This document shows positions 33,314-43,250 of a DNA stretch of 64,000 nucleotides, piece after piece. Positions within the stretch are counted from its first letter, which is position 1; the number at the start of each line of letters is the position of its first letter. The notes under the pieces are model-generated. The model made no database searches and was not told where the DNA came from. It was given only the letters and a program-made list of their open reading frames with translations. A program made the position numbers and the translations under genes. Source of the stretch: Symsagittifera roscoffensis (Eukaryota; Xenacoelomorpha; Acoela; Convolutidae); NCBI RefSeq assembly GCF_963678635.1, contig NC_087064.1, positions 32,464,369 to 32,528,368 on the forward strand, in the 5' to 3' direction.

Positions 33314-33889
33314 TTTTTATAGCTTTTCGAGCTTTGAGTGGTAACCGCATCCGCTTCTTACGAGTCTTAAACATGTTAAGATTAGCGCTATAACGCCTTA
33401 GAAGGAGGAGAGTCTTTGACTCAAGGGAAGGAGGCTGGTGAAGTCTTTGTACTTCTCAATTAGTACCTGGTTCTTAGCCTTACGCTTAAAGATAAAGTCC
33501 TTGACGACGTTCAGAACGAGAATACCTGTTGAAAATAAACATTCCTCTATATCCTCTGTTCCGTTCTGTCTACAGTATGCGATTGCACAAATATTTGACC
33601 CATACCTTAATCACAAGATGACAAGTTGCTCACTACTCAGCTTGCGGTTATTGCTGCTGCGATGCCTACTTATCGAGTTATTAATGGCGTCGTGCCAAAT
33701 TACAAGGTCGTTACGGTGAGACAAGTAGTGATGAAGGTAGTACTGCTTTGTTTTCTGAGAGTCCTTAGCGTTAAAGTTCAAACTTAAACCTGGTCTTGTA
33801 AAGCAAGTATCTTTGACGCGCTTCTGGGACGGAGCGGGAAGTTTTCGGAGCGCGTGATCCAAGGAATTAGCTCCTAGAATGAATACCAT
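33314..33889 (-). pseudogene. unidentified accessory coding remnant in the BEL leader
   Basis: A 92-codon ORF (33611-33889) contains LHHYLSHRNDLVIWHDAINN and a Ser/Asn-rich loop. After its TGA (about 33611-33613), another frame continues protein-like to about 33432 (AIAYCRQNGTEDIEE, STGILVLNVVKDF), and a third ends with a basic tail (MFKTRKKRMRLPLKARKAI) at a TAG near 33315. The composition and higher GC differ from nearby AT-rich DNA. It lies between the 5' LTR and gag, where BEL elements normally have no gene. I recall similar WHD-INNS words from uncharacterised invertebrate proteins but cannot name a family. Confidence 0.45.
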
Positions 33890-34987
33890 ACACTTAAGGG
33901 ACCTTTGCGACGGCTACGTTACGCTTAAGTACCAACGGGGTTGAAAAATTAAGTAGGTCGGTTGAACTCCAACAACACACACGGAGTAAACCTGAGGATG
34001 GAAGAATTCAACTTAACTCACTTAATATCACCGTACCTGACCACTTAACATTACTTTCACGCAAAGAGAGCAATAATCGGACGGGCAGAAACGGCTTTGA
34101 TTCACTTGAAGCGAGCTGGCTTTCAGTTTCATCAAAGGTGGGTGGGGGATCAGGCAAAATGGTTAAGTTCCAACAATACACGCGAAAGAAACCTGAGGAT
34201 GAAAAAACTCAATATAATTTGCCTGATACTTCGCTACCAGACCACTCAACATAAGGTTCGTGTCATCTTACAGCACATTTTCGCAGAATTCTTGGGACTT
34301 TTTGAGGATTTTTTTGACAATTTTTTTAAGTTTTTTCACAAAATTTTTCGGAAAATTTTGATCAGCGGGTTCGCGTCACATAAACCAATTCAAAAACTAG
34401 TCCAGTACCTCTTGTCTATGTTCCGATTTCACGGACTAATAATCCGTTCACATATATCGAAAACATTTTGGTATCGAGAAAAATGTCAAGTAAATTGTCT
34501 AAGTACCGATTGTAAGATATTTTAGTTCAGTGGAACTGTTCAAAAATTTTGGCTATTGAGAAAATTTACCGGGTGCTAGCTTGCGGAAAAAAACAATTAA
34601 ACATGTATGACATCGTATCAAATTTTATAGCTTAAATGGAAAGTTTTAAAAGTTTTGGAACCTTCTTACAGTTTTTCTAGATTGGGCGCACCGGTTGAGG
34701 GTTGTCACAAAACAGTCACGAGCAGGACGAAACACGACACAGTTAATGTAGAAATAGGAGATTGGCGGCACCGGAAATTCCTCTCTCCTGAGTCTGACCA
34801 ACTGAACTCACGAGTCTTTACAATTGCATTCATGAACCCTGTCCTGGATACTTTTCCGCTTTCCAGTCTGTACCCTGTCCTGGGTACTTGTCCTCCTTCC
34901 AAGTGGACTTTCTGTGGAAAAGCTGAAACTCTCTGCTTGAGTCCAGGACACCTGTTTCTGTTTGAAAAGTCTCGAATTCACCTCTGC
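33890..34987. other. BEL leader, no intact gene
   Basis: Holds a diverged direct repeat (about 33940-34045 and 34135-34250; AAACCTGAGGATGRAARAA, CTACCAGACCACTYAACAT). ORFs of 142 and 135 codons on the plus strand here are probably chance. A second small repeat of ACCCTGTCCTGG lies at 34839 and 34873. Confidence 0.4.
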
Positions 34988-35237
34988 TTGAATCAACTGC
35001 TTCACTGTTTAGAGATCACACGAGCAGCCTGGTTTCGAGAAAATCATAAATTAGGAAACTGATTGAATGGACTGTTTCGCTGATCTGATCACACAAGCAG
35101 CCTCTGCTTGCCTATACTGTTTCGAGATAAATAGTTATTTAGGGAACTGCTTGAATGAACTGTTTCACTGATCTTAGGACACGAGCAGCCTCTGCTTATC
35201 TGAAATGTTTCAAGATGAATCGTTAAATAGGGAGCTA
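34988..35237. repeat. three imperfect 75-88-bp tandem repeats in the BEL leader
   Basis: Units at about 34988-35061, 35062-35149 and 35150-35237 share RCTTGAATGRACTGTTTC, ACACGAGCAGCCTCTGCTT and a TTTAGGRARCT ending. They sit just downstream of the primer-binding site on the minus strand. Tandem repeats in untranslated leaders are common in LTR elements. Confidence 0.65.
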
Positions 35238-35242
35238 AATAT

Positions 35243-35260
35243 AACCCTTGTGGGGCGCCA
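35243..35260 (-). other. BEL primer-binding site
   Basis: On the minus strand, TGGCGCCCCACAAGGG begins three bases after the 5' LTR end. TGGCGCC would pair with a tRNA 3' end GGCGCCA. The priming tRNA is not assigned. Confidence 0.6.
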
Positions 35261-35263
35261 AAA

Positions 35264-35679
35264 TGTGCGTTCAATCTCCGTAAGATAAATTTGAAATCGA
35301 AAAGAATCAAGAATCAATTCGTATTATCGGCGAAAAAAATTTATCAGCAATTTTGAATATTTTCATCCAAAAACATAAGCTCATTTAACACCAATATTCA
35401 GCTTCAATAACCAAATTGGCGCAAGCTAGCCACAAGAACCGGTCGGTAATGTCCTTGAGACAAATTGCTCTTTTTGGCGGTCAGCCTCAATCAAGGCTGA
35501 ACCGATCTAGAACCAAAAACAGTTTTTAGTATATTAATACTTTGGGAAGTCGGGGACTCGAACCTACGTCAACTGTCATGTCTCTATAGGCGGCGTTACG
35601 TTAATTTAGCTGAGGCCGCTGGGCCAACTGTTCTTATTTTATATACATCTATACTCTGTTTTAAATTTGCGTCGCAACA
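35264..35679 (-). repeat. BEL/Pao 5' LTR
   Basis: 416 bp, TG...CA on both strands. Shares the same ends and the tRNA-like interior with the 3' LTR copies but differs by an internal deletion and several substitutions, so the insertion is old. Confidence 0.8.
35553..35628 (-). promoter_or_regulatory. tRNA-like A/B boxes in the BEL 5' LTR
   Basis: Minus strand: TGGCCCAGCGG (35616-35626) as A box and GGTTCGAGTCCC (35553-35564) as B box, about 51 bases apart with a long middle that could be a class II variable arm. This copy keeps the best B box of the three LTRs. It could be a Pol III promoter, an embedded SINE head or a coincidental tRNA-like fold. Confidence 0.55.
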
Positions 35680-35772
35680 AATACGTTTACCTTTTTCAGG
35701 TTATTACTGCTCCATAAACCTTAAAATGCACTCAGAACATTCAGGGCTTCGCCCTGATACGAGCAGTCTTGT
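35680..35772 (+). mobile_element. 3' end of the Helentron-like element split by BEL
   Basis: TTATTACTGCTCCATAAACC, CTCAGAACA, the perfect stem-loop TCAGGGCTTCGCCCTGA and TACGAGCAGTCTTGT. Matches the end of the full copies and completes 22432-22849 / 26002-26165. Confidence 0.75.
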
Positions 35773-36417
35773 CTCTTTCAGGATTGGTTACCGAACATTT
35801 TTACATTGAAAAGCGGTCTGATGCTAAAATTTTTAACCCCAAGTTGAAATACGTTTTGAATGGTGAAGTAGAACAGAAAATTGTTGCACCTAGTGTTAGA
35901 AAAAAAACTGCTGTAGATCGGAACCAGAACGAACTTTGAGGTAAAATTTAGATGAAGAACGACTGTATTTTAATAAAATAAGTTAAGTCAAAAACATGGA
36001 AGAAAGGCTTAAAAAATAATAATTCAAAAAGATAGGTCAGAAAAGTAAGTCAAAAAAAATTTCGAACAAACACATTGAAAGCGCTGAGAAACCTAAAATT
36101 CCGCAACGACTGTTTGAAGAAATATATAGCCTCGCTTAGCTATAAGCCAATGATTGAGCGTGAAATCACAAAACTGAGGAACTGCTATGTAATCCAAATG
36201 ATTTCGTTGCAGAAACTGAAAACATGTTTCTGTCCATGAGTTAAAATTGATGAAGTTTAGTCAGACGAAAAGACTTTACAATCAATATTATTTGGTTTAT
36301 TTGAATTATTTCATTTGAAGGCCCAAAAATTTTATCAAAGCGTGGATTCAAAACCCTACGCAGTCCTATGCAAATTAAGGCATCAAATAAATCTAATCCA
36401 AGCTTAGTAATAAATTT
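35773..36417. other. no gene recognised
   Basis: AT-rich sequence between the split element and the 2.5-kb duplication. No ORF, RNA gene or known repeat seen. Confidence 0.45.
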
Positions 36418-36754
36418 TCCGTGAAAAATTTCAGGAGCTGTGGCTTAAGACACATAGCTGAAGAATATACAAAATATTTTAGGAAAAAATGAAAGATAAT
36501 GCTAAAATGCCACATCTAGATTACATTATACCAAGAGGTTGTAAAAAGACTAAGACAAGAAACTTATTTTTGAAAAAAGCTACTTTTATTTGAATCAAAT
36601 GAAAACCATTTGGCTGAAACTCATATTTGATTTAAGTTCAGCAAAAAAGTTTGAGATGAGCTTAGTTATATACTCGGGCGCAGCTTGCAAGGTTTTGGTA
36701 TCAAATAATAATTTTCAAATAGTAATTTTTTTGATATTGATCTCTGGTAAAACC

Positions 36755-36979
36755 TGGCACCTTTTGGAAAATTTTGACCAAAAAAATTGCGTTTTTTCGG
36801 CGCGCACTCCCCCCTCAAAATTAGAATATATTGGCGCCAAAGGCGCCTTTAGAAAAATTTAAGGGTCAATCGGCCAAAAATGGATTTCTTAAAAAGTACC
36901 AAAGGGGGGACCCTTTGAGTCGGCAGGGGGTCGAATCCCTGAGGGGGGGGCGTCCCCCCCTCTTAAATCCGCCCCTGTT
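36755..36979. mobile_element. hAT-like relic (one end)
   Basis: Reverse of 7109-7360: TTTTTTCGGCGCGCACTCC, GGCGCCAAAGGCGCCTTTAG, GGCCAAAAATGGATTTCTTA, GTCGGCAGGGGGTCGAAT, G/C tracts, and the end TTAAATCCGCCCCTG at 36965-36979. The opposite terminal repeat is not visible. Confidence 0.55.
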
Positions 36980-37244
36980 AAGACATCCATTTTGTTAACA
37001 ACTGCATCAAAACTGCTCATTTAAAAATCTAAGCAAATCTGAAGAGCAAACCACACAAAGCACAAACAGTTCGATACAATCTTTGAATTTCAGAATCATA
37101 TTGAAAACAGTGCAACTGGTTTTATGCATTCTTTCACTTCGAAGGAGGAAATTTTGGTTGGCGTTTCCTTAAGGCAATTTTCTTTGCATTTATTTTTTTG
37201 ATTTTAAAAAAAGAAAGATCAATTCATTTGTAACCTAGACAGAA

Positions 37245-37735
37245 GACAATTGCTCATATCAAGGTGAAGCCCTGGATAGTCCCACTGTTTGTGTTAAAAA
37301 ATTTGATGTAATTTCTAGAAACAATTTATCAAATATTTTTGAGATTTTTTTGAAAACCATTCCTTCCACACTATGTAATGGACAAAGTGATATTTTCGCA
37401 AACGGCTAAACATTAAATAGACTAAATGGCAAGCTTCAACTCAATTTAAAACAATCTTCATTGACGAAATCAATCTATGCTTGCGCAATATTAACAGCAC
37501 GAAATATATTGCTGTTAACTTCCAAATTGATGAAATTGACCAGTTTCAGACTCCCAAAACTTCTCAAAAAGTGATCACAGGTGATATATGCTTTTGAATT
37601 TAGGCTCAAGACAACAATAACTATTTGAAAAACTTTAGCAGTTCTAACAAAAATGCTGGTTAAAAAGCCGCAATTTGCTTGGAGAAAAAAACACCACGAG
37701 CACATTTGTTTCGTCATTTTCTTCAAATTTTAGAA
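37245..37735 (-). mobile_element. diverged Helentron-like element
   Basis: Left end TTGCTCATATCAAGGTGAAGCCCTGGA, right end CACCACGAGCACATTTG then AATTTTAGAACAACA. Its central block reads TTAACAGCA ... TGCTGTTAA (about 37490-37517): a perfect 9-bp stem whose sequence differs from the GCGCG stem of other copies. A second copy lies at 39796-40286. Confidence 0.6.
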
Positions 37736-37991
37736 CAACAACTTTGATTACTTTACTGTCACAAACTGGGTCAACTTTAGGCTCATCAATGCTGAAATGG
37801 TTGCATCTCTGAAAGCAAATTGTAGTCAGCCTTCAATTCGTTAGTTCAGCTCATCATCAGTTTGCTGTCCAAATTTCATTTGATTTGTCACCAAGGATCT
37901 TAACAACTCTTTACAAATATCATATTAAAAACATTTGATTGTTATAACACTGAATAAATGGATCAAATTTTGCTGAACGCATTTACTTAAA

Positions 37992-38028
37992 ATGAAAATT
38001 GCATATTTCGTAATTTTTGTTCTTCAAG
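37992..38028 (+). CDS. candidate signal-peptide first exon
   Basis: ATG at 37992 opens 12 codons (MKIAYFVIFVLQ) plus one base, then a good donor CAAG|GTAAGC. The residues form a signal peptide core. The length (37 nt), phase (1) and the Q codon before the junction match the exon at 44352. No downstream exon is certain; acceptors near 38490, 38767 and 38913 each give only short frames. Duplicated identically at 40543-40579. It may be a small secreted protein gene or its relic. Confidence 0.3.
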
Positions 38029-38720
38029 GTAAGCAATTTTTCATAACGTGCGATAAAAGTTTTGATTTTGAAGTGCTCTTAAAATAGTTTTGATGTCTTA
38101 TCAATCATATCGACACATTTAAAAAAACAACTGTTGTCTAGTGTTTCTATCTTGGAAATTCTTGCCTGCCATGATCATGCAAGATCTTGCCGATTCATTT
38201 CATGATCTTGACAAGTTAACATGCAAGATTGTGCAAGATATGGAAGACCCATGCAAGATCTTGGCAAGATTGCCATGTTAATTGAAAGCCTTAATATGAT
38301 CCTGGAAAGCTTTTTCAAGGTCTTTGAAAAAAATGAAAACGCAAGAGAGGTGGCAAATGCCTACAAACTTGATTGTCGAAGTAGCTACAAATGATGGTCT
38401 CGAGCTCAGCCCACAAGGACATGTTCAACAATTTTGTCTTATGGCTATAAATACTTCCCTTTCGACGCATAAATGATACAATAGATAGTTTCAGGTGATT
38501 TTGTTAGTCTAGATTATTAACAGGTAGCGATTGACTACAAGCAGCCAAAAATATCAACAGGGTGAACTATTTATTTGGCGAAGTACAGATGAAAGCATAA
38601 TGACATTGAAATCAAACAACCCTGAACGCCGGATTTGGTAAAATTTATTTTTCTATAGTTATACTCTTATCAGTGCGCCTAAGATTCCTTGACTTTTGCT
38701 GCGTCTCATGAGACATTTCG

Positions 38721-38728
38721 TATAAAAG
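38721..38728 (+). promoter_or_regulatory. possible TATA box
   Basis: TATAAAAG, the closest match to a TATA box in this region, about 67 bases before an ATG at 38788 that opens only 12 codons. A second TATA-like word, CTATAAATAC, is at 38445. Both are repeated in the second duplication unit. In AT-rich DNA such words arise by chance. Confidence 0.15.
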
Positions 38729-38965
38729 ATTTCGTGTTACATTTGGAGCTCGAAACAATTTGTTCAGTTTCTCTCATTTGCGCACCAATGAAGTCCCTGA
38801 TCAGGTGTTTTAGAGTGATAAGCTGAGACACTACCTTTTGGCAATTTGATTCAAACGTGCCTTCTTCGAGAAATTTGCAAAAACAATCGAAAGTAGGTGG
38901 TCTCTTCAGTATTTACCGAAGTTTGAAAAAGCTAAGAATCTCATGCGCCAATCTCCGTAAGAATC

Positions 38966-41502
38966 TCCGTGAAAAATTTCAGGAGCTGTGGCTTAAGACA
39001 CATAGCTGAAGAATATACAAAATATTTTAGGAAAAAATGAAAGATAATGCTAAAATGCCACATCTAGATTACATTATACCAAGAGGTTGTAAAAAGACTA
39101 AGACAAGAAACTTATTTTTGAAAAAAGCTACTTTTATTTGAATCAAATGAAAACCATTTGGCTGAAACTCATATTTGATTTAAGTTCAGCAAAAAAGTTT
39201 GAGATGAGCTTAGTTATATACTCGGGCGCAGCTTGCAAGGTTTTGGTATCAAATAATAATTTTCAAATAGTAATTTTTTTGATATTGATCTCTGGTAAAA
39301 CCTGGCACCTTTTGGAAAATTTTGACCAAAAAAATTGCGTTTTTTCGGCGCGCACTCCCCCCTCAAAATTAGAATATATTGGCGCCAAAGGCGCCTTTAG
39401 AAAAATTTAAGGGTCAATCGGCCAAAAATGGATTTCTTAAAAAGTACCAAAGGGGGGACCCTTTGAGTCGGCAGGGGGTCGAATCCCTGAGGGGGGGGGG
39501 GCGTCCCCCCCTCTTAAATCCGCCCCTGTTAAGACATCCATTTTGTTAACAACTGCATCAAAACTGCTCATTTAAAAATCTAAGCAAATCTGAAGAGCAA
39601 ACCACACAAAGCACAAACAGTTCGATACAATCTTTGAATTTCAGAATCATATTGAAAACAGTGCAACTGGTTTTATGCATTCTTTCACTTCGAAGGAGGA
39701 AATTTTGGTTGGCGTTTCCTTAAGGCAATTTTCTTTGCATTTATTTTTTTGATTTTTAAAAAAGAAAGATCAATTCATTTGTAACCTAGACAGAAGACAA
39801 TTGCTCATATCAAGGTGAAGCCCTGGATAGTCCCACTGTTTGTGTTAAAAAATTTGATGTAATTTCTAGAAACAATTTATCAAATATTTTTGAGATTTTT
39901 TTGAAAACCATTCCTTCCACACTATGTAATGGACAAAGTGATATTTTCGCAAACGGCTAAACATTAAATAGACTAAATGGCAAGCTTCAACTCAATTTAA
40001 AACAATCTTCATTGACGAAATCAATCTATGCTTGCGCAATATTAACAGCACGAAATATATTGCTGTTAACTTCCAAATTGATGAAATTGACCAGTTTCAG
40101 ACTCCCAAAACTTCTCAAAAAGTGATCACAGGTGATATATGCTTTTGAATTTAGGCTCAAGACAACAATAACTATTTGAAAAACTTTAGCAGTTCTAACA
40201 AAAATGCTGGTTAAAAAGCCGCAATTTGCTTGGAGAAAAAAACACCACGAGCACATTTGTTTCGTCATTTTCTTCAAATTTTAGAACAACAACTTTGATT
40301 ACTTTACTGTCACAAACTGGGTCAACTTTAGGCTCATCAATGCTGAAATGGTTGCATCTCTGAAAGCAAATTGTAGTCAGCCTTCAATTCGTTAGTTCAG
40401 CTCATCATCAGTTTGCTGTCCAAATTTCATTTGATTTGTCACCAAGGATCTTAACAACTCTTTACAAATATCATATTAAAAATATTTGATTGTTATAACA
40501 CTGAATAAATGGATCAAATTTTGCTGAACGCATTTACTTAAAATGAAAATTGCATATTTCGTAATTTTTGTTCTTCAAGGTAAGCAATTTTTCATAACGT
40601 GCGATAAAAGTTTTGATTTTGAAGTGCTCTTAAAATAGTTTTGATGTCTTATCAATCATATCGACACATTTAAAAAAACAACTGTTGTCTAGTGTTTCTA
40701 TCTTGGAAATTCTTGCCTGCCATGATCATGCAAGATCTTGCCGATTCATTTCATGATCTTGACAAGTTAACATGCAAGATTGTGCAAGATATGGAAGACC
40801 CATGCAAGATCTTGGCAAGATTGCCATGTTAATTGAAAGCCTTAATATGATCCTGGAAAGCTTTTTCAAGGTCTTTGAAAAAAATGAAAACGCAAGAGAG
40901 GTGGCAAATGCCTACAAACTTGATTGTCGAAGTAGCTACAAATGATGGTCTCGAGCTCAGCCCACAAGGACATGTTCAACAATTTTGTCTTATGGCTATA
41001 AATACTTCCCTTTCGACGCATAAATGATACAATAGATAGTTTCAGGTGATTTTGTTAGTCTAGATTATTAACAGGTAGCGATTGACTACAAGCAGCCAAA
41101 AATATCAACAGGGTGAACTATTTATTTGGCGAAGTACAGATGAAAGCATAATGACATTGAAATCAAACAACCCTGAACGCCGGATTTGGTAAAATTTATT
41201 TTTCTATAGTTATACTCTTATCAGTGCGCCTAAGATTCCTTGACTTTTGCTGCGTCTCATGAGACATTTCGTATAAAAGATTTCGTGTTACATTTGGAGC
41301 TCGAAACAATTTGTTCAGTTTCTCTCATTTGCGCACCAATGAAGTCCCTGATCAGGTGTTTTAGAGTGATAAGCTGAGACACTACCTTTTGGCAATTTGA
41401 TTCAAACGTGCCTTCTTCGAGAAATTTGCAAAAACAATCGAAAGTAGGTGGTCTCTTCAGTATTTACCGAAGTTTGAAAAAGCTAAGAATCTCATGCGCC
41501 AA
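38966..41502. repeat. 2.53-kb tandem duplication, unit 2
   Basis: Direct copy of 36418-38951, separated by 14 bases (38952-38965). Holds the same elements: hAT-like relic at 39303-39530, Helentron-like element at 39796-40286, candidate exon at 40543-40579. Near-identity means a recent duplication or an assembly artefact. Confidence 0.85.
40543..40579 (+). CDS. candidate signal-peptide exon, duplicated copy
   Basis: Identical to 37992-38028, including the donor site, within the second unit of the tandem duplication. If the duplication is real, this is a second gene copy; if an assembly artefact, it is the same exon. Confidence 0.28.
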
Positions 41503-42331
41503 AGAAAATCAGAAGACCTTGTTTCGATTCAATAAATTGGCAAAATCACATAGCAGAATTTTACACTGCCTTCCCCGAGGATATTCATTTTATGAGCAAA
41601 TTGGCACAATAACCTAATGAATTTATCTGTCTTAGTTTTATACCGCACGCTACAATAAAATGCAAGGTGGCCTAATCCGTGTTCCTATTGCTACTTGATT
41701 CATGCATGAGCGCGCTATGGCACCAGAACAGGTTAAACAGCTTGACAACCTTTCCAAAAGGCCTGATGCATTGTGAAGTGATGTCTTCCATGATCTAGAT
41801 AGATGCGAAGGTTTTCTTTGAAGATTCCTCTGCTTATTTCCACATAGTTCGTTTAGCTTAGGCATGAGCGTATTGTTTCATTAATTGCTTACTTAATCTA
41901 ACTATCAATTTTTGGTTAGCTTCCAGGATTCGCAGCCATTTGAAAGTTATTATGCGCAAAATCTTCAGCTGCTGGATCGTACTGAAATGGCTTCAGTAAG
42001 TATGATCAACATAAGTGGTGATATTATATCCAGGGTAGCAGTTTACTTAAGTGAGTGGACGGCTTTTAATTGCTTATGTGGCATATAGACCTTGCTAACT
42101 TGAGCGTAATCGTTAACAACAATGTTTGGTTATTTATTTTTTCAAAAAAGACGATGGCTTCTTGGAGCAGTAGTTTGTTGGTAATTGCAAGAAATGAAAA
42201 AAAAAATTGGACATATATGACCACGTACTGTCGTATTTAAAGTGCTGTCATTGTTTTATTTCACCTAACTTTCTGAATTTATGGCTGTGTAAGAACCAAC
42301 GTTTATGTTCCATTTCGCTAAGCTCAAAGCC
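41503..42331. other. no gene recognised
   Basis: Mixed-composition sequence with two ORFs of about 70 codons (41408-41617 plus, 41650-41865 minus). Neither has splice context or a recognisable motif. Nothing else seen. Confidence 0.4.
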
Positions 42332-43050
42332 TTGTTCTTCCAACTTTCGATACAAAAGTAACGAAATATTTGTGCTCGGGTGGGTTTTTTTCTTCAGACA
42401 AATTTCACCTGAATGTTCCGACTGCCTTTTAAGGTTTATGGAACAGCAGTAATAATATAAAAAATTAAATGAAATAAAACATAATTAATTTTTTTTTCTG
42501 AAATTTGAAATTTTTTTAATGAAAATCATCCCCCCACACGCCATTTAAAGTACAAAAAAGATAGATTTTGTTTCTTAAAATAAATCAATTATGGCAAATA
42601 AGCTTCGTTCAAACCATTTTGTAACGATTATAAGACGGATTAAATCTCCGCTTACGCGTTAATAGTGCGAACTATATCGCGCGTTAATTGTCCCAAATTG
42701 GTCAAAATGGCCAAAATGGCAACCTTTAAACCCTCATAACTTTACGAAAAAAGATCACAGGTGAAATATTTTTTCAAATTTGAGCTCAGGAAAACAATAC
42801 CTTTCGAATGATGTAAAAAAATTCCGTCAAAATGGCTAGGCAAAAAGTCAAAATTTGTCTGAAGAAAAAAAACCCCACCCCGAGCACAAATTTTCCGTTA
42901 CTTTCGTATCGAAAGTCGGAACAATAATACTTCACCTGTGATCATTTTTTGTAATTTTATGGGGGCTTAAAGATAGCCATTTCGGCCAACTTGGGACAAT
43001 TAACGAGCAATATATTTCGCGCTATTAACGCGTTAGCGGAGATTTATTCC
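42332..43050. mobile_element. Helentron-like elements, one nested in another, opposite strands
   Basis: 42332-42406 is the 5' end of a plus-strand copy (TTGTTCTTCCAACTTTCGATAC, AATATTTGTGCTCGGG). 42407-42927 is a nearly full minus-strand copy, lacking its 3' stem-loop, ending TATCGAAAGTCGGAACAA. 42928-43050 is an internal part of a plus-strand copy (TTCACCTGTGATC, GCAATATATTTCGCGC) that runs into the N gap. The outer parts probably belong to one element interrupted by the inner one. Confidence 0.6.
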
Positions 43051-43250
43051 NNNNNNNNNNNNNNNNNNNNNNNNNNNNNNNNNNNNNNNNNNNNNNNNNN
43101 NNNNNNNNNNNNNNNNNNNNNNNNNNNNNNNNNNNNNNNNNNNNNNNNNNNNNNNNNNNNNNNNNNNNNNNNNNNNNNNNNNNNNNNNNNNNNNNNNNNN
43201 NNNNNNNNNNNNNNNNNNNNNNNNNNNNNNNNNNNNNNNNNNNNNNNNNN
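43051..43250. other. assembly gap (200 N)
   Basis: Exactly 200 unknown bases, probably a placeholder of set length. ORFs drawn across it are meaningless. The rest of the Helentron-like copy is probably in it. Confidence 0.98.

Larger units (their letters stand above)
26166..35679 (-). mobile_element. BEL/Pao LTR retrotransposon (decayed)
   Basis: 9.5 kb on the minus strand with a 5' LTR at 35264-35679 and a 3' LTR at 26166-26621. Internal order is primer-binding site, a long leader, gag, zinc knuckles, protease, RT, RNase H, integrase, polypurine tract. Every coding segment carries stops or frameshifts. It is inserted in a Helentron-like element; the bases next to the two LTR outer edges (GTATA and GTATT on the minus strand) fit a 5-bp target duplication with one mismatch. 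Confidence 0.85.
36418..38951. repeat. 2.53-kb tandem duplication, unit 1
   Basis: Almost identical to 38966-41502; I saw only a few differences (G-tract length near 36945, one A/T indel near 37205, one C/T near 37931). Contains a hAT-like relic, a Helentron-like element and a short candidate signal-peptide exon. The 90- and 83-codon ORFs it holds are repeat shadows. Confidence 0.85.

Noticed and set aside
34097-35062. 142- and 135-codon plus-strand ORFs
   Set aside because: They lie antisense in the BEL leader, over repeats and homopolymers, with no recognisable motif.
35553-35628. Annotating the LTR segment as a functional tRNA gene
   Set aside because: The acceptor stem and the T stem do not pair well in the copies, and the segment is part of an LTR; only A/B-box resemblance is supported.
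36590-40277. Identical 90- and 83-codon ORFs occurring twice
   Set aside because: They cover the hAT-like relic and the Helentron-like element inside the tandem duplication; the identity reflects the duplication, not protein conservation.
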